DNA from: Ascaphus truei
Lineage: Eukaryota > Chordata > Amphibia > Anura > Ascaphidae
Assembly (NCBI GenBank): GCA_036426205.1
Contig: WSYH01000842.1
Coordinates: forward strand, 62,001 to 126,000
Direction: 5' to 3'
Length of the DNA stretch: 64,000 nucleotides
In this document: piece by piece, positions 21,746-33,689 of the stretch
How the letters are laid out: each line of letters opens with the position of its first letter
How positions within the stretch are numbered: the first letter of the stretch is position 1
Notes under the pieces: generated by a model
Databases searched by the model: none
What the model was told of the DNA's origin: nothing
What the model saw: only the letters and a program-made list of their open reading frames with translations
Program-made: the position numbers and the translations under genes

Positions 21746-22234
21746 GGAGACTTGCAGATACAGCAGGTGAGGGAATACGTGCAGGACATGGCTGTGCTTG
21801 GGCACAATGGGTGGTTGGAGTGGCTGTGTGGGACAGGAGCCGGGAGTGCCGGCTGTTGGGAGGCTTCCTTTGCGATGTGAGTTTTAAGGTTGGCCGGTAT
21901 TACATTAGATGGGTTAACACCATTAGCAGGGGAAGAGGTGTCAGGGAGGCGTGGGCGAGAGCAGGCGTGTATATGTCTGGGTGCAGGATTAGGAGAGAGA
22001 TCCCCAGCTGCAAGAAGTAGAGAGAGAGGAGGCGAATAAAGGATTTGTGGGGGTGCTTTTATTGAGGGGTGTAGAAAGTTGTTGGGAAAGGGGTGTGTAA
22101 ATAGAGGTGCATATTTATGGGCATAAACATTGGTGGAGGGGAGCTGCAATGAAGAAATGTGAATAGGAGGGGAGTGGGGAAGTTGTTGAGGAGAGAAGTT
22201 TACAAAGGAGTGAGAAAACAGCAAACGGGGAAGG

Positions 22235-22435
22235 CAAAATGAGAGGCCGGGAGAGAGAGAGGAGGAGAGAGTTCCCGGGTATTGGAGGAGTAGGGGTTGG
22301 AAGAGAAGGTGTTACATCAGGCCTGGGAGGGCATAATGAGAGGCCGGGAGAGAGGCAGGAGGATAGAGTTCCCGTGTATTGGAGGAGTAGGGGTTGGAAG
22401 AGAAGGCGTTATATCAGGCCTGGGAGGGCAGTGTA
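22235..22435. repeat. Two-unit tandem repeat of about 95 bp
   Basis: Two copies of a unit running from gagaggccgggagagag to tcaggcctgggagggc. Confidence 0.85.
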
Positions 22436-22805
22436 GCACTGAAGATTAAGCAGCAGCTTAGATACTGAGTCTATAGATGTGTACAAATTGTCAGAGCAGA
22501 AAGTGAAGTTCTTACAGTTGCCGGGTGGTTGAGGACAGATCTTCTTGTATTCTTCACTTCTAATTCCAGACACTTCCATGTGACACTTAAGATGTTACAC
22601 AGCCTAGATAGACCGACTTAAATACTCTAAACAGATTAACGTGCGTAACGCTGTGCGTAACTATCTAGGATGCTCCTTTTCAGGAGTCCATTACTCTTGG
22701 GGTTTAGTCTCCTCCTAAACAAGTAATGGCGTTAGTCGCACGCCAAGCTTAACATGTTGGCTGCCAGAGAACCCTGCAACTCATTTTGTGTCTGCACACC
22801 ATCAG

Positions 22806-23103
22806 GTGCCAGCTGTTCCTAAAGCCAGCGGGTGTGCTGGAGGGTCAGTTCAAAGTGTCCACCAGCTACATCACGTGGAAGGAGATGCTGCACAGGAGCA
22901 GCGAGGTGAGGTGCACACTGCAGTGTCCAGCCTCCGAGGTCAGCTTCCTGCCCCTGGTGGTCAACTGCACAGCGGTGCCTGACCAGATCAACTTCATCGC
23001 AAGCCACGGGGAGAAGGACTGGGATCCAGCGTACATCATCCACCTGTTCCCCTCACTGACCATCAGGAACCTTCTACCCTACTCGATCAGATACCTGCTG
23101 GAG
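22806..23103 (+). CDS. VPS13C: VPS13C exon (VAB / SHR-BD start)
   Basis: 298 nt, phase 2 to 0. Acceptor acaccatcag, donor gtactg. It encodes CQLFLKPAGVLEGQFKVSTS, YITWKEMLHRSSEVRC, ASEVSFLPLVVNCTAVPDQI and AYIIHLFPSLTIRNLLPYSI. The motif LRNLLPYS-RY opens the SHR-BD segment in VPS13 proteins. A damaged copy is at 28103-28400; this copy is intact and in phase with both neighbours, so it is the genuine exon. Confidence 0.96.
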
Positions 23104-23635
23104 GTACTGTAACCAGGCTTCACTCGGCTGTTAGGGACCCTAAGCTGTGTGGTAATACTGTGTTAGAGAGGGCATGTTTAATGTGTCCGTAGCAGTCGGA
23201 CGTTCTGTGCATGGTTCAAAGCATTTCCTACCCAAGTCCATCTTATGATATTTTTTCCCAACCTTCGTTTTCCAAACCTCTATTTCCCGGGACTATTGTG
23301 AACCAGAATATGCTGGGGCCAGAATTAGAAATCGGGGACTGGATCTTGTGGACAATACTTGGGGAGGATGTCCATCATACCAGAGACCGCAGACTGGGCC
23401 ACTCGGGACCCTCCAGGCATGAGGCTGTTGCTATGGCAAAAGACGGACTCTGCCCTGTGATTTGTCTAATTTTGGGCAGCCACCCAGCTCCGGGTTCGCA
23501 TATTCTAGTTTAGATCTCCCCCAAGAAAATCTGGGTTGAGTGCAAACATTGAAAGGTATCAACTGTGTGTTTAATGTACCAAAAAAGGAACAAATGTATA
23601 ATACAGTAAGTAATGAAGCTAAACCCTCCCAAGTG

Positions 23636-23806
23636 ATGGACGCACCATGGGTCTCTCTGTGTGCCGCCATGTTCTGTGTCCTGCATCTCTCTGCTGTCCG
23701 GCTGTCACCTCCTGTGATGGACGTTGCGGGTCCCTGTGTATGCTGCCATGTTCTGTGTCCTGCGTCTCTCTGCTGTCCGGCTGTCACCTCCTGTGATGGA
23801 CGTCAC

Positions 23807-23840
<34 letters not shown>

Positions 23841-23845
23841 CACAC
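23636..23845. repeat. Minisatellite (about 79 bp unit), first cluster
   Basis: Two and a half units around gtgatggacgtcgcgggtcc, gccgccatgttctgtgtcct and ctgctgtccggctgtcacct, ending in a (tg)n run. The main cluster of the same unit is at 25800-26745. Confidence 0.9.
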
Positions 23846-23953
23846 TCAGCGTGCCGGTTGTGTGAAAGGGGAGAGGAAGAAATACTTGTACTTTTGGCTG
23901 TGCGTCTATTTCTGTCCTGTCTCTTGTGGTGCACAGTGGCAGCCCTACTTAGC

Positions 23954-24425
23954 ACACGTCCCTGTCATTAGGTCACTTTACCCCTACGTGGGACTGACCC
24001 TTTAACCCATTAAACACGTCCCTGTCATTAGGTCACTTTACCCCTACGTGGGACTGACCCTTTAACCCATTAAACACGTCCCTGTCATTAGGTCACTTTA
24101 CCCCTACGTGGGACTGACCCTTTAACCCATTAAACACGTCCCTGTCATTAGGTCACTTTACCCCTACGTGGGACTGACCCTTTAACCCATTAAACACGTC
24201 CCTGTCATTAGGTCACTTTGCCCATACGTGGGACTGACCCTTTAACCCATTAAACACGTCCCTGTCATTAGGTCACTTTGCTCCTACGTGGGACTGACCC
24301 TTTAACCCATTAAACACGTCCCTGTCATTAGGTCACTTTGCTCCTACGTGAGACTGACCCTTTAACCCATTAAACACGTCCCTGTCATTAGGTCACTTTG
24401 CTCCTACGTGGGACTGACCCTTTAA
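23954..24425. repeat. Sixty-bp tandem repeat, about eight copies
   Basis: Near-identical units, each with cacgtccctgtcattaggtc and tacgtgggactgaccctt. Units differ by only one or two bases, so the expansion is recent. Confidence 0.97.
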
Positions 24426-25028
24426 ATATGATTTGTACCTCATGTTTATTATATTGTAATATATATGTTAAGCAACTCATCTTCCAATGAGATGTTTACA
24501 TTCCCCCTGCTCAGTCATTCCATTCAGTCCCCCGCCCGCCCCGCTCAGTAAAGCAGGTTTCGGGGGAGTATATAATCCTCCTCTGTAATTGTTTCTCTTC
24601 CCCCTGGACTCAGAACTCACCTGTGCCTCCCCGAAGTACCTTGTTTTATACAATAGCTGAATAGCAGTTTTGACGGCTGCTCATGTAATTGCTGTAATTA
24701 TGCGTGCCATAACGGGTTACTTCTTGGCTAACCTAGCAAAGTAATGCAGTATTTGTACAAGGAGTTTCTCCGCCTGCGCGTAGCATTCCTGCCTAACCCC
24801 TTCGTGCGTTACACACCTCTCGGGCACTGAAGGGTTAAAGACACAAGCCCTGATACACTCATTTTGGAGTTGAAATAAAGGGAACGCACTCGGCGCATGT
24901 TACGCTTGTGGAGTTGTTTGTCCTTGTAGGTTATGAGACACTTACTAGTCAAACCTCCGAATACTTCATAAAAGACATTTTTATATATGGGAGGTTTCCA
25001 AATTTCGTAGGAGTACAAATTTATTCAC
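24426..25028. other. Intron, nothing recognised
   Basis: No exon, RNA gene or clear transposon is visible. Confidence 0.6.
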
Positions 25029-25029
25029 A

Positions 25030-25442
25030 TGTACTGAGCTTCTCAAATCTCACGTGTACAGAGCTTCCCAAACCTCACAGGTCTCTTCACCTGTACAGAA
25101 CTTCCCAAACCTCGCAGGTCTCTTCTTCACATGTACAGAGCTTCCCAAACCTCACAGGTCTCTTCTTCACATGTACAGAGCTTTCCAAACCTCACAGGTC
25201 TCTTCTTCACATGTACAGAGCTTCCCAAACCTCACAGGTCTCTTCTTCACATGTACAGAGCTTTCCAAACCTCGCAGGTCTCTTCTTCACATGTGCAGAG
25301 CTTCCAAAACCTCGCAGGTCTCTTCTTCACATGTACAGAGCTTCCCAAAACCTCGCAGGTCTCTTCTTCACATGTACAGAGCTTCCCAAACCTCGCAGGT
25401 CTCTTCTTCACATGTACAGAGCTTCCCAACCTCACAGGTCTC
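25030..25442. repeat. Forty-bp tandem repeat, about ten copies
   Basis: Units of tcttcttcacatgtacagag plus cttcccaaacctcgcaggtc. The period is not a multiple of three, so open frames rotate; these are not genes. Confidence 0.95.
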
Positions 25443-25799
25443 TCGCACGGTGTTACATAGCGCTGCAATGCAAAGCTAACGGGTTATAATGAGCTTGGAG
25501 CGGGTCACCGTTCGCTCTGGGTGCTGGTGTAAGACAGGAGGACTTCAATGGATGGAGCTGTAAGTGCCGGCAGGGTGCTGCTGCCACTACTCGTTAGCAT
25601 GGCTCGTTAATATTTCACAGGGCAGCACTTAAAGCTGTTAAATCACTTTCAGTCCTGTTACATCAAAGGAGCCCAAATGCAATGCATGAAAATCTTCCAG
25701 CTACACCTCTATTAATCCGGTAATGTGAATGTTTTCACGTCCGGTAATAACTTGGTGTTTAATATATCAGGAAATACACAATAATCCCGCTAAACCTTC

Positions 25800-26745
25800 C
25801 AAGTGATGGACGTCGCGGGTCCCTCTGTGTGCCGCCATGTTCAGTGTCCTGTGTGGCCCGCCATGTTCAGTGTCCTGTGTCTCTGCTGTCCGGCTGTCAT
25901 CTCCTGTGATGGACGTTGCGGGTCCCTGTGTGTGCCGCCATGTTCAGTGTTCTGTGTCTCTGCTGTCCGGCTGTCACCTCCTGAGGCGGGCGTCGCGGGT
26001 CCCTCTGTGTGCCGCCATGTTCTGTGTCCTGCGTCTCCGCTGTCCGGCTGTCACCTCCTGTGATGGACGTCGCGGGTCCCTGTGTGTGCCGCCATGTTCT
26101 GTGTCCTGCGTCTCCGCTGTCCGGCTGTCACCTCCTGTGATGGACGTCGCGGGTCCCTCTGTGTGCTGCCATGTTCAGTGTCCTGTGTCTCTGCTGTCCG
26201 GCTGTCACCTCCTGTGATGGACGTCGCGGGTCCCTGTGTGTGCCGCCATGTTCTGTGTCCTGTGTCTCTGCTGTCCGGCTGTCACCTCCTGTGATGGACG
26301 TCGCGGGTCCCTGTGTGTGCCGCCATGTTCTGTGTCCTGCGTCTCTGCTGTCTCCTGTCACCTCCTGTGATGGACGTCGCGGGTCCCTGTGTGCCGCCAT
26401 GTTCTGTGTCCTGCGTCTCTGCTGTCCGGCTGTCACCTCCTGTGATGGACGTCGCGGGTCCCTCTGTGTGCCGCCATGTTCTGTGTCCCGCGTCTCTCTG
26501 CTGTCCGGCTGTCACCTCCTGTGATGGACGTCGCGGGTCCCTGTTGGTGTGCCGCTGTTCTGTGTTCTGCGTCTCTCTGCTGTCCGGCTGTCACCTCCTG
26601 TGATGGACGTCACGGGTCCCTGTGTGTGCCGCCATGTTCTGTGTCCTGCGTCTCTCTGCTGTCCGGCTGTCACCTCCTGTGATGGACGTCACGGGTCCCT
26701 GTGTGTGCCGCCATGTTCTGTGTTCTGCGTCTCTCTGCTGTCCGG
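25800..26745. repeat. Minisatellite (about 79 bp unit), main cluster
   Basis: About twelve units of the same repeat as at 23636-23845. It joins directly, in mid-unit, to the second copy of the large duplication at 26747. Confidence 0.95.
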
Positions 26746-26746
26746 C

Positions 26747-29412
26747 TGGACACTGGGGGTTTTGTGTTTGCCTCCTCTGGATCAATAAGTAAGTATAGAT
26801 ATAGGATAAAAGTATCTGTCGTCTAAATTTAGCATAGGTTGAACCTGATCTACACATGTCTTTTTCAACCCCATCTACGTTTGATATATAGCTTGATTAT
26901 ATAGCGCCAACAGTGTACTCGGCGCTTCACAAAGACAATAACAGCACAGGGAATTTATATAACACAATAAGGGCAGCAAAGTCAGACAATAGGAAAGGAA
27001 ATCCCGCCCCGGAGAGCTTGCAATCTAAGTGGTGCGTTGGAGACTGCAGATACAGCAGGTGAGGGAATACGTGCAGGACATGGCTGTGCTTGGGCACAAT
27101 GGTGTGGTTGGAGTGGCTGTGTGGGACAGGAGCAGCGGGAGTGCCGGCTGTTGGAGGAGGTTCCTTGCGAGTGAGTTTTAAGGTTGGCCTGGTACATTAG
27201 ATGGGTTAACACCATTAGCAGGGAGAGAGGTGTCAGGGAGGCGTGGGCGAGAGCAGGCGTGTATATGTCTGGGTGCAGGATTAGGAGAGAGATCCCCAGC
27301 TGCAAGAAGTAGAGAGAGAGGAGGCGAAATAAAGGGTTGTGTGGGGGTGCTTTTATTGAGGGGTGTAGAAAGTTGTTGGGAAAGGGGTGTGTAAATAGAG
27401 GTGCATATTTATGGGCATAAACATGGTGGAGGGGAGCTGCAATGAAGAAATGTGAATAGGAGGGGAGTGGGGAAGTTGTTTGAGGAGAGAAGTTTACAAA
27501 GGAGTGAGAAAACAGCAAACGGGGAAGGCAAAAATGAGAGGCCGGGAGAGAGGAGGAGGAGAGAGTTCCGGGTATTGGAGGGAGTAGGGGTGGAATGAGA
27601 AGGTGTTACATCAGGCTGGGAGGGCATAATGAGAGGCCGGGAGAGAGGCAGGAGGATAGAGTTCCCGTGTATTGGAGGAGTAGGGGTTGGAAGAGAAGGC
27701 GTTATATCAGGCCTGGGAGGGCAGTGTAGCACTGGAAGATTAAGCAGCAGCTTAGATTACTGAGTTTATAGATGTGTACAAATTGTCAGAGCAGAAAGTG
27801 AGTTCTTACAGTTGCCGGGTGGTTGAGGGACAGATCTTCTTGTATTCTTTCACTTCTAATTCCAGACACTTCCATGTGACACTTAAGATGTTACACAGCC
27901 TAGATAGACCGATCTTAAATACTCTAAACAGATTAACGTGCGAACGCTGTGCGTAACTATCTAGGATGCTCCTTTTCAGGAGTCCATACTCTTGGGGTTT
28001 AGTCTCCTCCTAAAACAAGTAATGCGGTTAGTCGCACGCCAAGTTAACATGTTGGCTGCCAGAGAACCCTGCAACTCATTTTGTGTCTGCCCACACCATC
28101 AGGTGCCAGCTGTTCCTAAAGCCAGCGGGGTGTGCTGGAGGGTCAGTTCAAAGTGTCCACCAGCTACATCACGTGGAAGGAGATGTGACACAGGAGCAGC
28201 GAGGTGAGGTGCACACTGCAGTGTCCAGCCTCCGAGGTCAGCTTTGACCCCTGGTGGTCAACTGCACAGCGGTGCCTGACCAGATCAACTTCATCGCAAG
28301 CCACGGGGAGAAGGACTGGGATCCAGCGTACATCATCCCCGTTCCCCTCACTGACCATCAGGAACCTTCTACCCTACTCGATCAGAGATACCTGCTGGAG
28401 GTACTGTAACCAGGCTTCACTCGGCTGTTAGGGACCCTAAGTGTGTGGTAATAACTGTGTTAGAGAGGGCATGTTAATGTGTCCGTAGCAGTCGGACGTT
28501 CTGTGCATGGTTCAAAGCATTTCCTACCCAAGTCCATCTTATGATATTTTTTCCCAACCTTCGTTTTCCAAACCTTATTCCCGGGACTATTGTGAACCAG
28601 AATATGCTGGGGCCAGAATTAGAAATCGGGGACTGGATCTTGTGGACAATACTTGGGGAGGATGTCCATATCATCCAGAGACCGCAGACTGGGCCACTCG
28701 GGACCCTCCAGGCATGAGGCTGTTGCTATGGCAAAAGACGGACTCTGCCCTGTGATTTGTCTAATTTGGGCAGCCACCCAGTCCGGGTTCGCATATTCTA
28801 GTTTAGATCCCCCAAGAAAAATCTGGGTTGAGTGCAAACATTGAAAGGTATCAACTGTGTGTTAATGTACCAAAAAAGGAACAAATGTATAATACAGTAA
28901 GTAATGAAGCCTAAACCCTCCCAAGTGATGGACGCACACGCGGGTCTCTCTGTGTGCCGCCATGTTCTTGTGTCCTGCATCTCTCTGCTGTCCGGCTGTC
29001 ACCTCGTGATGAATGTGCGGGTCCCTGTGTATGCGCCATGTTCTGTGTCCTGCGTCTCTCTGCGGTCCGGCTGTCACTCCTGTGATGGACGTCCGGGTCT
29101 CCTGTGTGTGCCGCATGTTCTGTGTTCTGCGTCTCTCTGCTGTCCGGCTGTCACCTTCCATTGTGATGGACGTCGCGGGTCCCTGGTGTGCCGCCAGTTC
29201 TGGTTCGTGGTCTCTCTGCTGTCCGGTGTCACCTCCGTGATGGACGTCACGGGTCCCTGTGTGTGCCGCCGATTTGTTCGGTGTCCTCGCGTTCTCTCTG
29301 CTGTAGGCCTGTCCACCTCCGGCTGATGGACCGTCTAAGGGTCCCGTATGTTGTGCCGTCCCATNNNGTTCTGTGTTCTGCGTCTCTCTGCTGTCCGGCT
29401 GTCACCTCCTGT
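26747..29412. repeat. Direct duplication, copy 2 (error-rich)
   Basis: Repeats 21452-23805 in the same order with many single-base gains and losses in exon and intron alike (for example tatttcccggg becomes tattcccggg). It includes an N run at 29365-29367. The left edge falls inside a minisatellite unit. Confidence 0.93.
28103..28400 (+). pseudogene. VPS13C: Frameshifted duplicate of the VPS13C exon at 22806
   Basis: Same splice borders (accatcag / gtactg) and same 298 nt length. Compensating indels break the frame: one extra G after ccagcggg, one base lost near cagctttgac, two lost near catccccgtt, two gained near gatcagaga. If spliced in, it would repeat about 99 codons and introduce stops. 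Most likely an assembly artefact. Confidence 0.88.
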
Positions 29413-29415
29413 GAG
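28920..29415. repeat. Minisatellite (about 79 bp unit), third cluster
   Basis: Degraded units of the 79 bp repeat ending copy 2 of the duplication, with three Ns at 29365-29367. Confidence 0.85.
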
Positions 29416-29619
29416 GTTATTCCTGGCTCTGCCGGTGATGGGGACCCTTAGGTGACAGCAGGACGGGGGGTTGAATACACGGGGATATTAATATAAAGTT
29501 CCTATGTCAGGCGGAGTTTCTTTATCAGCGACGTGTCCCCAGTGTTACAAGTATCTGCTCAATTTGGGACCTTGTATCTTCCTGACATCTAATTGGTCTT
29601 TGCTCTCGTTGCATTTCAG

Positions 29620-30009
29620 GGGACAGCAGAAGCCCATGAGCTGGCAGAGGGGAGCTCCTCTGAAGTCTTGAACTCCCGAATCGGTGGCGAGATCATGGAG
29701 CTCGTCCTGATCAAGTACCAGGGCAGGAACTGGAACGGGCACTTCCGGGTGCACGAGGGCCTCCCCGAATTCTTCCCCGTCTGCTTCACCGCCGACTCCT
29801 CAGACCTGATGACGGTGGACCTCTCCCTGCATGTGCGCCGCGTGGGGAACCGCATGGTGCTGTCCGTGTTCAGCCCGTACTGGATCATCAACAAGACGTC
29901 GCGTGTCCTGCAGTACCGGGCTGAGGACATCCACGTGAAGCACCCAGCCGACTACAGGGACGTGATCCTCTTCGCGTTCAAGAGGAAAAACATCTTCAGC
30001 AATAACAAG
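29620..30009 (+). CDS. VPS13C: VPS13C exon (SHR-BD core)
   Basis: 390 nt, 130 codons, phase 0 to 0; the largest exon here. Acceptor gttgcatttcag, donor gtacgt. Motifs: GTAEAHELAEGSSSEVLNSR, IMELVLIKYQGRNWNGHFRV, PEFFPVCFTADSSDLMTVDL, MVLSVFSPYWIINKTSRVLQ, YRAEDIHVKHPADYRDVILF. The SPYWIINKT and NWNGHF blocks are diagnostic of the VPS13 SHR-BD/VAB region. Intact frame. Confidence 0.97.
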
Positions 30010-30029
30010 GTACGTCTGGCAGCGAACCG

Positions 30030-30620
30030 CGGCCTTATAAAGGCAGTGTATGGGCGGTCTAGGACATTTGGAGGCGGCCGTTTTGCCGCAACCAACTAAC
30101 CGTCGGTGTTTAGCCGCTGCTCACCTCGCCACCGGGACATTCGACCGCCGTCCGCAACTCTTCTAAGGGAAGTCCTTACCGCTTACACTAAAACCCCCTA
30201 ATCTTAACCCCCAATACAAACGCTGCCCCCAACCCTCAAAACCGTAACCCCCTACTCTCAAATCCATAACCCCATAACCCTAAAACCGTAACCCCCTACT
30301 CTCAAAACCGTATCCCCTACCCTCGAAACCTGAAGCCCCTGCCCTCGAAACCTGAAGCCCCTACCCTAAAATCCCCTACCCTAACCGCTAAAGCTACTAA
30401 ACCACCCTACCCTAAAACTTACCCCCTACCCTAAAACTTACCTCCTACCCTAAAACTTACCCCCTACCCTAAAACTTACCTTCTCGTTGAAGCGGACGGC
30501 GGCAGTGGGATCCCCCTGCAGCTAAACAACGGCAGGGAGTTAGACGCGGCGGGACGTCCACGAATAAATGTCCCAACCCGCTTTTCTGGGATCTGCAATA
30601 CCGTTGGGTTTTAGCGTCAA
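30030..30620. repeat. Interspersed repeat with C-rich internal minisatellite, family 3
   Basis: Opens with ggaggcggccgttttgccgc and contains about 300 bp of units like ccctaccctaaaacttacc. Flanking modules resemble those at 58430-58560 and 57170-57260 (ggccgcggctgttttgccgc). It looks telomere-like but the unit is irregular. Confidence 0.65.
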
Positions 30621-31097
30621 TGCTAAGCTTTCTCTGTGATGGCGGTTTCAGTATCTTTCTTATTCTGTATAATAAGGGATGTCCTCTCTTGACGCGCAAT
30701 GCGCTGATGACCCTCTTGAAGCAAAAGGGTTACAAAGGGGCTTCATTCTCCTGCATTCAAGTCCAAGCCTTTCAGGAACTTCTGCACTCGCCCAACCAAT
30801 GTCTCGATCGCCTTTGCAGGAACAAGTTCAGTGGTGTCGGTAGGGAGAGAAGCAGTGCCCCGCTGCTCAGCATCACATGGCAAAGTCTGGTGAAGGGGTT
30901 ATCCCCGAAACGTTGTCTTATTCTGCTTTTAAATGTAATATTTGTTTTGGATGCCTGTGTCGGGGACACCTTTGTGTTGGGTGTGGAGGGGAACCTTGGA
31001 CTTCTCTCTGCAGTCGCACAGCTTTTAATGGCCCTCTCTCCGCTTTTGGGTAGAGTGAAGGTTCTGTCGTGGAATGTCCTTTCATGCCTTGGAACAG

Positions 31098-31430
31098 GAG
31101 TGGCCAACTCCAGTCCTTAAGGGCCACCAACAGTTCAGGATATCCCTGCTTCAGCACAGGTGGCTCAATCAGTGGCTTTATCGAAGACAGAGCCACTGAT
31201 TGAGCCTCCTGTGCTGAAGCTGGGGTATCTTTCAAATCTGACCTGTTAATGGCCCTTGAGGACTGGAGTTGGTCAATGGCTGAAGCAGGGATATCCCTAA
31301 TACCTTGCGTGTTGGTGGCCCTTCAGGACTAGTCAATCATAATGACTGAGCCACCTGTGCTGAAGCAGGGATATCCCTAATACCTGGCCTGTTAGTGACC
31401 CTTTAGGACTGGCGTTGGCCGCCCGGCTTC
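31098..31430. mobile_element. hAT-like foldback MITEs, family 1, two adjoining copies
   Basis: The first copy begins caggagtggccaactccagt. A second half ends ggactggcgttggccgcccg. The internal arm tgctgaagcagggatatccc is present twice. Confidence 0.8.
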
Positions 31431-31457
31431 AGAATGACTGCTTTCTTCCCTGCACAG

Positions 31458-31562
31458 ATCCAGCTGTGTATCTCCACAAGCCTGTGGTCCCCCGGGTTCT
31501 CGATGGATACAGTCGGGAGTTACGGATGCGTGAAATGCCCCGCCGGTAAAATGGAGTATCTG
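31458..31562 (+). CDS. VPS13C: VPS13C exon
   Basis: 105 nt, 35 codons, phase 0 to 0. Acceptor ccctgcacag, donor gtgagc. It encodes IQLCISTSLWSPGFSMDTVG and SYGCVKCPAGKMEYL. Confidence 0.95.
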
Positions 31563-31782
31563 GTGAGCTTAATACGAGAATAAGACGGAAAAGGCAACAT
31601 ATATAAAGTATAATTATCTATCGTAGTACTTCTTTCTATCCAAGTAAGACGGTGGCCCATATGTACTTAGACACTGGAAGACCACTCATGGCCCATTCAA
31701 GGCCGTGTCTTGGCCCCGTTGAGTAAGCAGGGCCCCGTGTCTCGCTGCAGTGTCCGTGACATGTTTGTCCCTGTTTTGCCAG

Positions 31783-31947
31783 GTTGGAGTGAACATTACA
31801 ATGAGCAGCTTTAACCTGAGCCGCATCGTCACGCTGACTCCGTTCTACACTCTGGTGAACAAGTGTGAGCTGGAACTGGAGGTCGGGGAGATCGCAGCGG
31901 ACGGCTCTATGCCGACCAAGAAATGGCATTACATCTCCTCCTCCGAG
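31783..31947 (+). CDS. VPS13C: VPS13C exon
   Basis: 165 nt, 55 codons, phase 0 to 0. Acceptor gttttgccag, donor gtacgg. It encodes VGVNITMSSFNLSRIVTLTP and LELEVGEIAADGSMPTKKWH. Confidence 0.96.
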
Positions 31948-32685
31948 GTACGGAGACCGCGTCAGAAAGCATGTCCAGGCTCCCGGGAGGAATCCATGGG
32001 TGCTCATTCCAACGCATTCATTTCTATACAGAGCTCTGTAAAATAATAACCCCAGGAGCTCGCCATCTAGTGGTCAGGAACGGAAGCACAGTGAGAATTG
32101 TATGATTCACACTTCCAAGTATCAACGGTTACTTCTCACTGCTCGAGTGAACACATTAAAGCGCACACTGCTAATGACCAATTAGCAAAGAAGTGTTGAG
32201 GAATGCATATGATTTGTGACCTCATTCCAGGGCAAGGAATTAATTTGTATGGAGGGGATTGAAGTTACATGGGGATTTACTTGATTACTGTAGATTCCCT
32301 CTCTCACGTTGACATCTCTCTAGAACCATTTACATAGTAATAACTTTATTTCATATGGCGCTTTTTCTACCAATGGTATTAAATATCTATATATGGCGTC
32401 CCACCAGAAACGCGCCCGCTCAGGTTATACATCGGTGGGAAGGTCTCCGCAGAAGGTACATGGTTGGGTTTGCTTCAATGCCCTACATTTTGGCCCCCAG
32501 ACTGTTTCAGGGTCCCCCCTCACACCCCTGGGCCGTGTTTATTCCATGTCCCCGCCCTTCCGCTAGTCATTGAAATAACGGCAAAGTTTACCATATAAAA
32601 CAAGTACGTTCATTACCGTTACAGCCGGAGATTCCTACCACTCAATGTTCCATTCTGAGCCAGTGTCCCGGCAGTGTTACAATGT
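31948..32685. other. Intron, nothing recognised
   Basis: No exon, RNA gene or clear repeat is visible. Confidence 0.6.
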
Positions 32686-32689
32686 CATG

Positions 32690-32935
32690 ACTTTTTTTCA
32701 CATAGCGCCTGTCTCCCAGTGGGACTCGCGTCACCATGACAGCATAGCGGGCGGTGAGCATCACATAGGAATGTTACAGACACAGATACTGCCCTGTAGA
32801 GTTTACAATCTACTTATTTAGTGCCAGAGACACAGGGAGATAAAGTGACTTTCCCAAGGTCACAAGGAGCCGACAGAAGGAATTGAACCAGGCTCCACTT
32901 TTGAGTCAGTACCTTGACTCGCTTAGCCGCTCCTT
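32690..32935 (-). mobile_element. CORE-SINE, reverse orientation
   Basis: Contains the reverse of the CORE domain (aagtgactttcccaaggtca) and, upstream, the reverse of the tail (ccctgtagagtttacaatct). The head has a B-box-like ggaattgaaccaggctcc. Confidence 0.8.
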
Positions 32936-33065
32936 CAACCAATCCCTGCTTCTGGTCACTGCCTTTTGTCCCACATCTTCTGCTCCTCACCCTGCTGGCG
33001 GCTGGCTTTCCCGACGCCCATCATTCTGCCTAACGGTGCGGCGCGCTTTTTCTCTTCCACCTCAG

Positions 33066-33194
33066 TGTGTCCCGTTTTGGCCGGAGAACATGTCCGGGAA
33101 GCTGTGCGTCAGAGTGGTCGGCTGCGAAGGGTTGTCCAAGCCCTTTTTTTTCAACAAGCAGGACAATGGCACTCTGCTAAGCCTGGAGAGCATG
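33066..33194 (+). CDS. VPS13C: VPS13C exon
   Basis: 129 nt, 43 codons, phase 0 to 0. Acceptor ccacctcag, donor gtgaga. It encodes PFWPENMSGKLCVRVVGCEG and FFFNKQDNGTLLSLESM. A run of eight T within the exon keeps the frame. Confidence 0.95.
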
Positions 33195-33302
33195 GTGAGA
33201 CGGGAAGGGGGCACAGAAAGGGTCATACTTGGGTGTCGATATCATTGTCTTTAGTTTAGCAGAGATGACCGCTGTGGCACTTTCTCTCTCTCTCACTCAC
33301 AG

Positions 33303-33436
33303 AACACAGGACTGATGGTAGATGTCAGCATCTCTGACCACTCGATAGTCATTAAATTCTCGGATTACTACGAGGGTGCTGCTCCAGCGCAAATCATAAA
33401 CCAGACACCTCGGGCCTGCCTGACGTACAACCAGAG
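33303..33436 (+). CDS. VPS13C: VPS13C exon
   Basis: 134 nt, phase 0 to 2. Acceptor ctcactcacag, donor gtaggt. It encodes NTGLMVDVSISDHSIVIKFS and DYYEGAAPAQIINQTPRACL. Only 108 bp separate it from the previous exon. Confidence 0.94.
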
Positions 33437-33689
33437 GTAGGTTCCATCATTATAATGCTGGCGCATGAGCTCCGGCGATTAAGCAATAAACCATCAAATA
33501 TCTGTGAGATTGAGGAAACCAAAATACTTTTACAAATGGAGAAGGCATCAAAACTAGGTCAGGTTTGCATAATTATCCAGACATTGACTGGAGCATTGAG
33601 ATTAGCAGTGCAACTAAAGGAAGCCGTTTTTTTTTCCTGGGGGGGAGGGGGCGGCCTAAAAGACAGTTACATGACCCAATTTATTGAAT

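Larger units (their letters stand above)
21452..23805. repeat. Direct duplication, copy 1 (clean)
   Basis: Copy 1 of a 2.2-2.4 kb segment repeated at 26747-29412. It includes a LINE end, the SINE tail, the 95 bp repeats, one exon and the start of the 79 bp minisatellite. It has few apparent errors. Confidence 0.93.

Noticed and set aside
23954..24425. CRISPR-like regular array (60 bp period); also 25030-25442 and 47118-47425
   Set aside because: There are no unique spacers: the entire unit repeats. The context is a vertebrate intron.
30190..30480. Interstitial telomere-like CCCTAA sequence
   Set aside because: The unit is irregular (about 14-19 bp, ccctaccctaaaactta) and part of an interspersed repeat. 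No run of exact TTAGGG.
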